DNA of 33,895 nt from Rhizophagus sp. LPA8_4_AMF (GCA_021464525.1 JADRCO010000432.1:1-33895), one strand, 5' to 3'. Shown: positions 1 to 11,582, counted from the first letter of the stretch. Translations and numbers: made by a program. Notes: a model not told the origin generated them from the letters alone.

Positions 1-87
1 ATAAATACAAATTTATTATTAAATTATAATTTTTTTTATTTATTTTTCATTTTTTAGGGTGGTCCAATACTTTTGACCGGGAGTGTA
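1..87. mobile_element. Terminus of a Tc1/mariner-like DNA transposon
   Basis: The stretch at about 56-85 reads, on the reverse strand, as the typical outer end of a Tc1/mariner inverted repeat: an ACTCCCGGTCAAAAGTATTGG core followed by ACCACC. A TA dinucleotide at 86-87 is the expected target site. The rest of the element would lie left of the window, so its partner repeat and transposase cannot be seen. The call rests on resemblance to Tc1 ends. Confidence 0.5.
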
Positions 88-517
88 CATAACTCCTTAT
101 ATATACATACCTTATTTTGCGTTATTTTATGAGGAATGTTTTTTTGCAGAAAGTTGGCTGAACTTCCACATACCATTACACGCTTTATATATTACTGGGA
201 AAAGTTAAGGAGGTATGGGGCATTATTAATATTGTTGTATGATGCCAAGAGTTCCATAAAAACACATGCAAGTGAAATTTTCATACCTTTTCACATGTAG
301 ATCTACCTTGCAAGACATATAGTTGATTTTACGCCTGGCAATCTCGAAATTGCGAGTCCCTCAGCCTTTCTTAACATATGCTTTTGACATCATTATTTAC
401 TTTTAGAGCTGGTCCTGTGTTGCAACTAGACGCTTTTTCACATTTTCTCACATTTGTTTGGGGAAAAAATAAAGAACAAAGGTTAATATGTTTTTTTGAA
501 TATATGCGAAAATTAAT
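88..517. other. Intergenic, nothing recognised
   Basis: This is AT-rich sequence between the transposon end and the first coding-like fragment. No open frame of useful length, RNA gene or clear repeat is visible. Confidence 0.4.
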
Positions 518-519
518 AT

Positions 520-1140
520 GTCACACAAGACCTAACTGATGATTGGCAATTACAGACTTCTGAGCTAATAATCAATGCTCCGGTTGATGTCGAACACAAA
601 TTTGAATATATGCTAGCCAGAGATAAACATGACAGATAATACTAATAATAAATTTGTTCAAAGCGAAATACTTGAAAATCAACTATATGAAGTGCTTTTG
701 TACAAGAAGATGGATGTATTAGCTATTCAGGAGCGTATAGCCAAAAGAAAACTTGGTATTAATGACAATGCAAACCAAACAGCATTGAATCAAAGCAATA
801 AAGCAGAAATACTTGATTATACAAGTGTACTATTGTTTGATTTGGTGGAGAAAATTATATCAATAGAGGAGGATCTTGAGATTGATGGCAATTCAATTCT
901 TATTATATTACATTGATATAGAAAAGATCTTATGGATGTATCATTAGGGGGGAATTTTCACTTAGGGAAAAATACCATTTGCTTTTATATTTGGAAGAGA
1001 ATATAAGCATGATTCAAAATTATCTTGGTATTGTTAGTTATATTGATGAAGAAATGATAAAAAAAGAAGGTGAGAAAGATGTGAGAGCATATATTCAAAA
1101 GTTCAGATGTTCCAAGTGTGATAATACAGAAATTTATTGA
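520..1140 (+). pseudogene. Broken unrecognised protein-coding fragment
   Basis: Three coding-looking pieces lie in different frames: a fragment from about 520 to 637, an ATG-started frame of 95 codons at 629-916, and a fragment from about 920 to the TGA near 1140. Their amino-acid make-up is protein-like, with amphipathic Leu/Ile/Glu-rich helices such as FDLVEKIISIEEDLEID. The frame changes do not sit at obvious introns. I read this as an old gene broken by frameshifts, although a multi-exon gene with weak splice sites is possible. I do not recognise the family and assign no function. Confidence 0.3.
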
Positions 1141-1368
1141 TAAGGGAGTAAAAATGTTTTATTTTGCCAGAGAGGGAATACCATTATTTCTGAGAGTCTC
1201 TCCTCAACAATTGCACAAAATATTCATCAAAATCCAACTAGTAACGATCAGTGCCCATATTTAGAACAAGTTAGTTAATCTACATTTTTTGTCACACAGG
1301 AGTGGCCTAACAAATTTCTTCCAAGCTAATGATCACCGCTCTGGATTAATTAAATCGGTAGAGTACCA

Positions 1369-2595
1369 TCATTCCAATGCTAGTTTCTGATTAAGAAGGC
1401 CAGAAATAAAATTATCAATCATGTCCATAATCATCGGAGAAGGCGCATTATTACTATAGATATCTTCATCCTCTAATTCAGTTTCAGAGCTAGAAGATTC
1501 TGAATCAGAACAGTAATCTTTATCAAAATTTTTGATATGAGTATTTGGATTTAACTGGTCTATGGCTTTTTTGCTGATATTTTCACATCCTTCCAAATCT
1601 AGAAATTTTAAATTGAGACATGAGCAAGCAATTTCTTTGATAGTCATACTGGTAATATTATAATATCTGAGTTCGAGATGTTGGAGTCTTGGGCAGGAAT
1701 GTATAATATTACAAATTGATGGTTTACTAACAAATGAACAATCACCTAGCTCAAGATGTTTTAATTTATGATATGTGTGAGCTATTGCTTCAATAACTTC
1801 ATCACCAATATCATTATGATCAATCTCTAAATGTCTTAAATTCAGAGATCCTTTGATGATAGCTATAATCAATACATCATTCTGCAAAGCCATAGCTCCA
1901 CTAAAGTCAAGATACTCTATATTGAAATATCTTCACATCAAAGTACTAGCATCTTTGATATCTTTACGACTAAATGCAATATCAAGTTTTTGTAAATTTG
2001 AATATGAGTTTAAGATGCAACTTATAAATTTATCTATAATCCAACGTGCTTCGGCAAAATAAAATTCTTGTAAATCATGACAATTTTCTGCAATTTCAAA
2101 CAAAGATTTATTATTTTATTGCTAATATTTCTATAGTAAGAAATATTTAGATATTCTAATTTATGACATAATTGCGCAATTGCATATAAACCTTTATTAG
2201 TTATTTAAGCATTCCACAAATTAATATATCTCAAATTAGGATATGATTTCGCTATTATAAATAGTGATTTATCACTAAATCCTATACTATTTTTGAAATC
2301 TAAATGAATTATATTTGGAAATGTTTCCACAATACTTTTTATTTTTTTATCTAAAAGTGAATGATAAAAAGTAATTTCTAGATGAGTTATATTTGAGACA
2401 TAAGTTGACTTATGCTTTTTACAGATTATTTTTACAAATCTTTCCCATCAAGTATGATCTTTCTCATAATAGATATATCCATCTGGGAAATGGTGTTCAT
2501 ATCTCAAGTCATTTCCTTTTAGCTCAATGTATTTCCATAAGCTAGGAACAGCACATCTGTACCAAAGCCAGCAAATAAATAGGACGGGATAGAGG
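1369..2595 (-). pseudogene. Decayed F-box/leucine-rich-repeat protein gene
   Basis: Read on the minus strand, the 5' part near 2595-2457 resembles the segment after an F-box in Rhizophagus family members (WLWYRCAVPSLWKYIEL) and ends in an in-frame TGA. Leucine-rich repeats of the cysteine-containing AMN1 type follow in shifting frames, for example LCHKLEYLNISYYRNIS near 2150. The last 174 codons (1369-1893) are open, with repeats such as [17 protein letters not shown] and an acidic Ser/Glu tail. Intact family members act as substrate adaptors of SCF ubiquitin ligases. Several stops and frameshifts here make a working product unlikely. An intact relative lies at 21,451-23,389. Confidence 0.65.
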
Positions 2596-2798
2596 GATTT
2601 ATCTATTGCTAAAAAATGTGTAAAATATGTTTTAGTAATTCCTGTATATTAAAAACACTTGTATGCGTCATAAAAAATATATGCTGTATCTTTAAACAAA
2701 AAAATAAAATTAATAATATTATATATGACCTCTTCTAACCTGCTATATGATTAATTTTCATCAAAAAGCTTGACTGCCTTTGCCTGATCATAAGGTTA

Positions 2799-3848
2799 TC
2801 ACTTTTTTCGAAAATTGACTATAGTATAGTTTTGCACTGAGGAGACATAGTTGTCAGGACTGTGGTGAAGTGCTTCACTGGCAATAGTCATAGCCTCTGA
2901 TAAATTCTTCGCTCTGTATACCACAAGCTCACAACTGCAAATACCACTCCTAATTTACGTAAATATCTAGGGAGTAGTAGTTTGCCAGTTTTGGGAAGAA
3001 ATCTATCATTTTTCAGGAATGTATTGAACCATTTAACTCTTAGTACTCCTGAATCTTTTAACTGTCCAGTAGAAATTGCTTCCTGAACCCATATAAGCAA
3101 TTGCTTTGCCCATTCCTCATTCTTCTCTAGTGATCTAAATACTTGAGGAATATCTTGTTGTCCCCAGTTTTTTGCATATCCAGTTACACCTCCGTTAGAT
3201 ATATGCAAGGTTTTTATTTAGCAGGACGGATGCAGAGCATTATCATTACATCGGCTAGAGCTTGAATATTGGGTGTATTAGATATATTATACGAATCTAA
3301 TCTCTCCTTAACTGATTCTAGCAAGAAGTGATCAGAAAAATCAATTTCTTCATTTTCACGTTACTTACTACGCTTCTTTTGAATTTTATTAGCTGAACGG
3401 GTTATCTTTAGAATCAATGTAACTAAAATAATTTTTTTGAGACTCTGAGGTTTCGCATCTCTCTTCGAAGCCTAGAGATTCAGAATGAACTAGCGCTATC
3501 ATTAGAGGCAGATTTAGCTAAGGCTTTTGCTATAAATTCTACATTTTTTTCGCTAAGATTATCCTGGGCAATTTGCTGAGCTATCCTTTCAACAGTTTTA
3601 GTTCCTTTAGGAACTATAACATCAGATATTTGGCATAGATTCACTTTTCCCGCTTCTGATCCTTCCATTTGAAAAGATACTTGACTTCTACTTTGACAAA
3701 TTCTTTGATCAGGAACTAATATAAACACCTGCTCTTTGCTAAAACTATATTTTTTTTGAAAGCGCTGACAGCCCTTGTCTCTTTTTAGTTTATCTGTCAA
3801 AAGCTCAAGTAATGCTGGGACATGCTGGCTAAGTTCTTCATTACTCAT
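2799..3848 (-). pseudogene. Decayed tyrosine-recombinase-like gene
   Basis: The N-terminal part is the 122-codon frame at 3480-3848. The body continues through frameshifted pieces: 3208-3360 (ending ADVMIMLCIRPA), 2888-3208, and a last piece to a TGA at 2799-2801. The order fits the catalytic core of tyrosine recombinases. There is a box I Arg in IRPA (near 3226), a box II-like YLRKLGVVFAVVS with Tyr where His is usual, then LHHSPDN and a C-terminal Tyr in VQNYTIV (2826-2828). Family members cut and rejoin DNA for integration or excision. At least three frame changes and an in-frame stop make it dead. The box assignments are by eye. It lies downstream of the primase-helicase pseudogene on the same strand, so the two probably belonged to one element. 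Confidence 0.5.
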
Positions 3849-4255
3849 ATCTTTACTGAGTTCAGTTTGTGCTCTGCAACATACTTTGTCATAATTACAG
3901 ACATGATAATGTGGATATATTCTATGAAGTAACTATTAGATTATGTTCAACTGTTAGGTTATACTATATCCAAAAAAGTTCAATTTGAAAAAAAATATTC
4001 TAACAATTCACTATCCCATAGTCGGTAAAAGCTATCAGAAGGTAGAGAAAGGGAAATATATAACTTATTACGGGTTCTCTATAAGGCCAGTTCATGAAGT
4101 GAACAAAATGTTTTGCATATATTTGAAAATTCTGGGTAGATAGGATAAGCGAAAAAAATAATAATAATTTAGAATTTTATATTGCCTATATGTAAAGATC
4201 AAATAGACCCTCTTACCCAAACACCTTACTTTTAAACTGTCTTCTTATTTGCTCT
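3849..4255. other. Spacer between the two pseudogenes of the cassette
   Basis: This is about 400 bp of AT-rich sequence between the recombinase-like and primase-helicase pseudogenes. No coding frame, terminal repeat or RNA gene is recognised. If the two genes belonged to one element, the recombinase promoter should lie here. Confidence 0.3.
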
Positions 4256-7200
4256 TTACCAAAGTATACCATTCTTCTGAAGTATGCTTACTGCTTTTTT
4301 CCATTTCTTGTCAGTATCAAGCCAAGAGGATGTAACCCTCTCATCCTCAAGATCACGACAGATTATTTCTTCTCCTATCAATCTTTCCTGTATTTTCATA
4401 TCCATATATTCTTTGGGAACTTCTTCCAATTCTTTTGTGTATTTACATATCTGAGAATTAGTTTCCATCTTATCCTAAAATGCAATAGAATCAAGCCTGT
4501 CTTTCTCGGTGATGGTTATAAAGATATCTGGATCCTCACCAAGTTCAACTGCCTTTTTTCTGAAGAGCTCTTCTCACTGAACTCTAGACAGAAGTATAGC
4601 AGATGATACTTCATTAAGCTTAGGTAAATCACGTTTGACACTTATTTCTTTAGGTGGCGTATTTGTGATTTTACTTATGGGTTCGTTAGTTTTGGGAAGC
4701 TCATTGACTTCAGGCTTATCGATTACTAGCTTGGGTGATTCAGAAGTCTCAGATGTCCCAGATGTTGAGGCAAATAGAGTAGATCCCAAAGAGATTGTAT
4801 GTATATCTTCTATCATATAGTCAAAAAGAGTCTGGGTCAATTCATCCTGTTTATTCGCCTTCTTATCTTTACTAGTTCTAGGTGAAGGCGTATTCTTTTC
4901 TGGTTGGGGTGGAATTATTTTTGGAAGAATAGTTTCCGGTACATTGAACATAGGTATGTCTGTACCTTCATTAGCCAGTGACTCATCTTAAGATGGCTTG
5001 AAAAATTCTTTGATATCATCTAGGCCAGATTCACAGAGCTTAGCTATGATCTTAGAGCAGTTAAGAATATAATAATAATCTCTTTTTTTATTATTTTGTA
5101 AATGTATTCTATTAATACCAATTTGTGAAAATTTCTTCCCTAGAATAGTGCTAGTAAATGTTTTTTTTCCATTATTTTCACACCAGGAAATATATTCTTG
5201 ATATAAATTTGTACAGTATGGCCTATCAATTTTTTTAACAGGCCATGAGGAAATATGATCAATTATAAACTGAATAGGATTAGGAAATTAATCCTGCATT
5301 ATTTCTGCTCTCATTTTTGTATTGAAAATATTTTGTGGTATCCAATCTGAAAGATCGCGTTTAAGTAAATAATTCATGAAAACACCAGGTATATTTGGAT
5401 TATCTAAAATATTTCCTAAATGCTTAAACTATTCTATATTTCCTTTACATCAAAACGATACATCTAAACATATAATACATCTATCACCCATTTTAATGCG
5501 AAGTGGTGCATCATAGTTACTTAAAACTATATACCTAGCAAAGTCTTTAATTATCTTAGGTTCAAGCCCTTTGCACTCTATTGTCACATATGGTTCAGTA
5601 ATAAGGGATTTTAAGTGATCATTGGCCTTATGCCATTCTCCAGAGGCCATTCCAGCTTCATTTAAAAGGATAAGTTTTTGTGCTTGTATGCAACTATTAA
5701 ATCTTTCCAATACTTTTCCAGATCTGATGTCGTAAAGAAAAATTCTGGCCCTAGCACTTCTTTTCCAATAAAATCTGTTAAGATATTTTTTTCAGAACAT
5801 GGAGGGAAGCATAATACTAAACAGTACCAGGTTTTTTATCAGGATATTGTACAAGATATGAAAACCAATTAAGAACATATTCTGAAAGAACTTTATTCCT
5901 ATTACACCAGACATTTTCTATATGACAAATAATTGGTTCAATAAGAGCAGAGCAGAATCTATTTCAATGATAAGCGCTTTAAAACCCAAGAAGAGATTGA
6001 AAAACTTTGTATTTGATGGGGGCTACATGGTGGATATGGGAGGAAATCAATGCCTTGATATTGAATTAAACTTTTTATGACTGCCTGATCTATTAGATTT
6101 ACTAATTTTACTGCTTTCCCTTCTAGCTCAATTAAGTTAATTTCATATTTGATAATTTTGAGCTTAGATGACATCTTAAAGAAAAGATCACTATCAAAAT
6201 CCTCAAGTTTTAATACCCATAATTTTGTATTAGTTTGAATGCATGCTATTGTTACTTGAATGGCTTCGTATACAGCATTGCAAATGAATTTTTCTTTTGT
6301 ATTACACATTTCAATTAGATCTCCCCATATGAAGTGATCATTAGGATCTAATATTCTGAAACAGTCTAGTTTTGTAGGACTCAGAAGCTTCTTTTCTCAA
6401 TCTAAGGCAGTTTCGTTAATGGTAAGTTTTTTAAAGGATTTCTTGTTCCAGGTTCCCGATCCTGATTGGCGTGGTGGTAATAAAATCTATATGTATTTTT
6501 TCATATAATATAGGCATTTTTACTGCTATGCTCTCGATCACATAATGAGTAGTGTAATAGGGAGTTACAAATTAATGGGAACAAGTCTGAAATATTCTCT
6601 AAGGGGTGAGAGAGTATATCTTTCGACACAATTATCTCTGAGTAATGTTTCCATAAAATTGAAATCAACTTGAGTCGTTTCACCATTAGTATCATTACAC
6701 CCTTTGGCTTCTGGTTCTGGAATATCTAAGAGAGGACTTTTTGTGATTTCTGATTCATTATTTGGCGGGCGAATTATAAAGTCAAAAATGGTTCCATCTT
6801 TGGGATGCATTACTTTTTTCATATGAATGTGCTCCTTTATTTTTTCATCGTACTTGAATGATCCAAGCATTTGCAAGAAAAATTAATGTTTATTCGCAAT
6901 ATTATCAATAATACTATTTTCCTGGAGAGATACTGGTAGTTTCTTACAGACAAGCTCAGTGAATACTGCAACCTGGGTGATGTTTTTAAGTCTTATACCA
7001 GTAGTAGAAATGTGGAAGGATATTTTTTCGCATTACTACTACTGGCAATAGTAATACTATTTTATTCTACTTTGGGAATATTTCAAGACAAACATTTCTA
7101 AAGGTACGATTGAGTATATCTAGTATCTCTTTACGTGTAAGCTTAGATTCAATGCTATTATACACCTCTACTGGTAAATCAAAGTCGATGATAGGATGAA

Positions 7201-7417
7201 GTGCTCATCACCATCAATAAATTCATGTAAGGAATCCTTCATGATCTGAGAATATAGCCTCTATTTCGTTCCCATTGTCTGCACTAAGAAAATTTCTTAG
7301 TCTAACAGTATTATCACAAATTTTATATAAGGATTGACCTATATTTTCAGCTTTAAACTCACAATGGAATGAGGCGGAGGTGTCAAGGAACTCTGAAAGC
7401 TCTGAATATTCAGTCAT
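4256..7417 (-). pseudogene. Decayed primase-D5-like SF3 helicase gene
   Basis: The minus-strand reading starts near 7417. A primase-type DxD segment (IIDFDLPVEVYNSIESKLTR) lies near 7180-7110, primase C-terminal matter at 6565-6876 (HPKDGTIFDFIIRPP), and a D5-N-like region at 5959-6309 (IDFLPYPPCSPH). The superfamily 3 helicase core is at about 5800-5450. Its Walker A region is degenerate (CSEKN where GSGKN is expected), followed by KLILLNEAG, a sensor-like YIVLSNYDAPL and a GDR motif. From 5710 down to 4256 the frame is constant and broken only by stops at 5450-5452, 5429-5431, 5288-5290, 4988-4990, 4574-4576 and 4475-4477. Upstream pieces are frameshifted. Intact relatives prime and unwind DNA for plasmids, viruses and mobile elements. 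This copy cannot make a full product. Confidence 0.65.
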
Positions 7418-7554
7418 AGTAAAATTTTTGAAAGGTATAATATATCCTAAACTCAGAATATATTGTTTTGGGAAAAAAGTTTAAATAAAAATAATTATAG
7501 AAATTTAAGAGATACCAAATGAAAGGCAAATTTATCTGTCAATATCTTTCTAGT

Positions 7555-7803
7555 GAAAGGAACGTGTGAACGAGTTGTAATCGACCAGAAGTATGCAAAA
7601 TTCATTGGAAAAGGTGTCAGCGAAACCCTTGCAAGCAATATAAAAAACTTACTGCATCAACACATAGGATGTATAATTTACATGTAGATAAGTATCATTC
7701 GAAAACATATTATCATAGGAAGAAGCTAAATACCTTGGAAAAATCTGTTCTAGAAAAATCTGCCTCAGGAAATTTTTGGCTTATAGAGGTAGAAGCAAAA
7801 TAG
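7555..7803 (+). pseudogene. Coding-like remnant of unknown family
   Basis: On the plus strand one frame reads KGTCERVVIDQKYAKFIGKG. After a shift, a second frame runs to a stop at about 7801-7803 with Lys/His-rich sequence. It lies just upstream of, and divergent from, the primase pseudogene. The protein-like composition is suggestive only. It could be a small accessory gene of the same element or chance. Confidence 0.22.
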
Positions 7804-7849
7804 CAAATTAACTTTAATAAATCACTAAAACACTTTTTTGAATGATCTG

Positions 7850-8047
7850 CCTTAGGTGCTCTAGATAACTTAGGAAAAATTAGACTTCTTTACTTTTTAT
7901 TTTTATTTTTTTATCTATAGGTATAACATCGACACATATAACGTATATATATAGCATACTAATACATATACCAAAAAGATACCATAGAAAAATTTTGATT
8001 TTTTTCAAGAACTTTATTTTTTACTAGGACACCTAAAGCACCTAAGG
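7850..8047. repeat. Short inverted repeat, possible miniature element
   Basis: CCTTAGGTGCT at 7850-7860 recurs in inverse orientation at 8037-8047. The flanking inner sequences are imperfectly complementary over about 30 bp. The variant motif CTGCCTTAGG or CTGCCCTAG also recurs near 7762, 8107, 8131 and 8542. No target-site duplication is evident. Confidence 0.3.
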
Positions 8048-8826
8048 AAAATAATACAGGAATAAGACGAAACAAAAAAAGAATGATTTCTCATATAATA
8101 AACTCTGCCTTAGGAAGTGATCCAGTAAAATTTCTGCCCTAGAACACTCAAAATTAGCACACTCATTGTCTCGATTTAGTTTAAATCATAATCAGGCCAG
8201 ATCTTTGGATACAAAAATATGTGGCACAAATGCATATATTGGGTTCCAAAAATATTTCCAGAATATTCTCGTCACTAGCCTGTAGCCCTGTACTAACTAT
8301 GTGAGGGTGTTCTGATGCTGAACAGTATCATGTGACTAGCGCAGTAGGCGCAGTAAGGCGCAGTATAAATTCGCTTAATTTTGGTCAGCACTATTCCATA
8401 TTTTTTCCAAAACTTTGAGACACAATAATTTGACATCCAGGCATGCGATTCATGCGGTCTTAGCATTATTGGAAAGTTCTCAACGTTCTCTTCAAAATGA
8501 GCTCAAAACTGTATGAATTCAATTACAGGAAACTAAGATAATCTGCCCTAAAGATCAGATCAGAAATATAGCATAGTGCTGCCCAAATTAACCAAAATTA
8601 TACTGCAGATTACTGTGCCACCTGTCGCCTCTTTTTTTACACTATTTCAGTATTTTAAAAGGCAACCAAATAGGCGCATATTCTTAATATAGAACTAGCA
8701 TCCAAACAAGCACAGAATGACAGTATCCTTAACATAAAATCAGACATTCAAACAAAGATGGAACACCAATACCAACAATGTAGAATTTATTATATAAACG
8801 AATTAGAAATGAGAAGAAAGTAGTTA
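8048..8826. other. Intergenic, no gene seen
   Basis: This is AT-rich non-coding sequence with a small GGCGCAGTA-type triple repeat near 8340-8364. No frame of interest or RNA gene is recognised. Confidence 0.35.
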
Positions 8827-9032
8827 CCATTAGATCATGACATCACCATTAAATTAAAGCATTCCCAACTACCATTAGACTATGAAATCACTACTATAAT
8901 ATACAGAAAAAGATTAAAACAATACTATAAATGCAAAGAAGCTACTCAAAGAATAAATTGAGTAGATTATGAAATGACTGTCAGATCATGATATTGGATT
9001 ATAAAATTATTATTAGATTATATAGTTGGATT

Positions 9033-9184
9033 ATGAAATCACTACTATATTATGAAGTTACTGATAGGCTATGAAGTTATCATTGTGTTATGAAGTTATC
9101 ATTATATTATGAAGATACTAGCAGACTACAAAGTTACCATTATATTATGAAGATACTAGCAGACTATGAAGTTATCTTCATAAC
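9033..9184. repeat. Tandem array, 8 units of exactly 19 bp
   Basis: Eight head-to-tail units of 19 bp can be laid out without gaps from 9033, with consensus ATGAAGTTATCATTATATT. Units at 9109-9127 and 9147-9165 are identical (ATGAAGATACTAGCAGACT). They alternate with the ATTATATT type, giving a 38-bp higher-order repeat. Diverged 19-bp copies (ACCATTAGATCATGACATC type) lie upstream from about 8827. Confidence 0.85.
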
Positions 9185-9192
9185 CTAATGCA

Positions 9193-9242
9193 AGTCGTAT
9201 GTGACTTCATAATATAATTATATTATGAAGTCACATGCGACT
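9193..9242. repeat. 50-bp near-perfect palindrome
   Basis: The two 25-base halves, 9193-9217 and 9218-9242, are reverse complements with one mismatch and no spacer. The central part carries the ATTATATTATGAAG sequence of the neighbouring 19-bp array in both orientations, so the palindrome probably arose from inverted copies of that unit. It could extrude as a cruciform. Confidence 0.85.
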
Positions 9243-9611
9243 AGATGTTCTATGTTAAAGAATTTAAATTATTTGGTTTAACAAAACCAATAAAAAATAT
9301 TTTTTTTGTTTTTTTAATTCAGTTTATAAAATAATAATGTTTTTTTAAAAAAAACTAAAAAAAAACTATTAAAAACTGATAATAAAACAGATTATTGATC
9401 GGTAAATCAGATTAATAAGTCATATGACTAATGCTGAAATTGCAATTATTTACCATAATGGCTTGTTATTATAAATAAATTTTTTTAATTTACATTATTT
9501 CGTAATCATTATAAGCGAGCTAGCTTGAGTTGGATAAATTCTGGCTTAAACTTTTTGAACTAAGCTTATTACTAGGTTGAGCTTTTTTTGAGCCAGCTTG
9601 CAAATTTTAAG

Positions 9612-9920
9612 AGAACCCCGAACAATACTGATACAACTCACATTTGAGTTTACTTAGAATTTATATTAAAATTTTTCAAAAGTTGCATATTACAGGGGTA
9701 TTTTCGAAATTTCGTTATCCTACATACCCCTGTTTTTAACACAACCAGTGATTCGAGTTTAATAATCTTTATATCATTGGATTCGTCTCAATGAGAGGAT
9801 TCTAATGATAATACAATCGCATTTCTAGCTTTAATATTGACGGAGTTATATCATAAAATGTATTTTTACTTCAGTATTCAAAGTTTATTTGTGAGTTGTA
9901 TTAGTATTATTCGGGGTCCT
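9612..9920. mobile_element. Miniature inverted-repeat element (MITE), ~309 bp
   Basis: Terminal inverted repeats of about 31 bp lie at 9612-9642 (AGAACCCCGAACAATACTGA start) and 9890-9920, with three mismatches. The interior is AT-rich and non-coding. No clean target-site duplication is visible, so the superfamily is not assigned. Confidence 0.65.
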
Positions 9921-10044
9921 ATTTCAAGCCATTTTTAACATGACTTAACTTGATTCAGCTTGAAAAGCTTGAGTCAGCATGTAAGTTTCAGTTCATGCAG
10001 AGCTTTAGTTAAAATTAACCTAATTTTAGTTTATGTATATATTA

Positions 10045-10255
10045 AACAAAAAAGCAATTATTAATTAAATATTTAACAAAAAGCCATTAATTAAATATTA
10101 AACAAAAAAGCTATTAATCAAATATTTAACAATAAAGCCATTAGTTAAACATTTAATAAAAAAACTATTATTAAACATTTAATAAAAAAAGTTATTAATT
10201 AAATATTTAACAAAAAACTATTAACTAAATATTAAATAAAGAAGCCATTAGTCAA
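10045..10255. repeat. AT-rich tandem repeat, ~26-30 bp period
   Basis: Seven to eight imperfect units of the type AACAAAAAAGCTATTAATTAAATATTT follow each other. Unit length varies between 26 and 30 bp. A related TATTTGACAAA repeat continues at about 10,300-10,400. There is no coding potential. Confidence 0.75.
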
Positions 10256-11221
10256 GTTAACTTAAAATATTAATTAAAACCAGAATTTTATTGTGTTAAG
10301 ACTTAGTATTTGGCAAAAATAATAATATTTGTTCGACAAAAATTGCTTTGTATTTGACAAAATTGGCTTAATAATATTTGACAAATATGCTTAGTATTTA
10401 ATAAAAAAAAATTTAACAAAACTTTAAATTTCAATTATTAAAATTATTAATACATACAAATGATACAATATAAGTGTAACATTTTAATCCAATAATTTAA
10501 TAGATAATATTTGTTTATTATTTATTATTTTTTTTTATTTCACAGCATATATATATACATTTATTAATATAGAAGTAGTAAACTAGTACTTAAGGTAAAA
10601 ATAAAAACTATTCTATATTAATATTCAGTTATTAATGTATACACCATCTGTCATCTATAATTAAACCTCATATATATCCTATTGATTAACTGATTCTTCT
10701 GAATAAATAGATCATTATTTGAAATAGATCATCTTAGATAAATAATCTTGAGAAGGAAGTTAAGGAACCTGCATTTGTTTATTATTAATTAAATATGCTT
10801 AAAGAAATGATAAAAACTTAAAATATCAAAAAATAAAAATATTATATATAAAAGTTTGATATTAAATAAATTTATAAAAATTTTAAATATTTCTCTATAT
10901 TTAAATAAATGGGAATTGGGAGATGGAATAGGTGGCAAGTATAATTATAACCTATATAATAGATATTTAGGATCCCTTAGAATCAACTGACTAAGCTATG
11001 GTATGCTAAAATGCACCTATAACAGATCTGTTTAATAACTATGTGTAATAAATAATAAAAAAACCTTCTTTTTATAAAAAAATTTGCTCATTTAATATTC
11101 AATAAAATAATTCTTGCTCTTTTAATATTTAGCTCTTTTAATAATAAAGTTTCTTATGATATTTAATAAAATTTTGTTTATCTGTTAATATGGTGATACA
11201 AGATCATCATGATAGCGGGTG
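10256..11221. other. AT-rich intergenic stretch
   Basis: This is very AT-rich sequence with short TATTTGACAAA-type repeats near 10,300-10,400 and a TATATATA tract near 10,545. No gene, RNA or inverted-repeat element is recognised. Confidence 0.4.
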
Positions 11222-11574
11222 CTCTTGGGCAGGGACGATGAATTTCTGCGGCTAAATTTTGTAAAATCTGCCGGCGATTTAACCCTAAATCTGCTTTTTC
11301 GGCGATTTCTTAAAAAATACTTATTTCTGCATAAATTCTGCATATTTTGTTTGAAATTATGCTTATTTCTGCCAAAATTTTATACGGCAAAAATTTAGCC
11401 ATAAATTTTTGAACACAAAAATGACCGAAACAAATCAAAAAAAAAAATTTCAGACTATTTGATTGGTTAGTAAGGTAACACAATCAAAATTTCAATATCT
11501 GCTTTTTGACCATCATTTCGGCCAAATCTGCGGCTTTCTGCTTAAAGCAGAAATTCATCGTCCCTGCTCTTGGG
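11222..11574. mobile_element. hAT-like non-autonomous element with 8-bp target duplication
   Basis: The 337-bp element at 11,230-11,566 has perfect 20-bp terminal inverted repeats, CAGGGACGATGAATTTCTGC and its complement. It is flanked by the perfect direct repeat CTCTTGGG at 11,222-11,229 and 11,567-11,574. An 8-bp duplication and CAGG-type ends are the hallmark of the hAT superfamily. The interior has no transposase. Perfect termini and duplication suggest a recent insertion. It ends less than 200 bp upstream of the formyltransferase start codon. Confidence 0.9.
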
Positions 11575-11582
11575 TTAGGTTA

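Noticed and set aside
4635-4820. Plus-strand frame with hydrophobic start
   Set aside because: It is opposite the helicase tail pseudogene, whose frame is continuous over more than 1 kb.
9033-9184. CRISPR-like array
   Set aside because: The units are contiguous 19-mers with no unique spacers, so this is a minisatellite in a eukaryotic genome.
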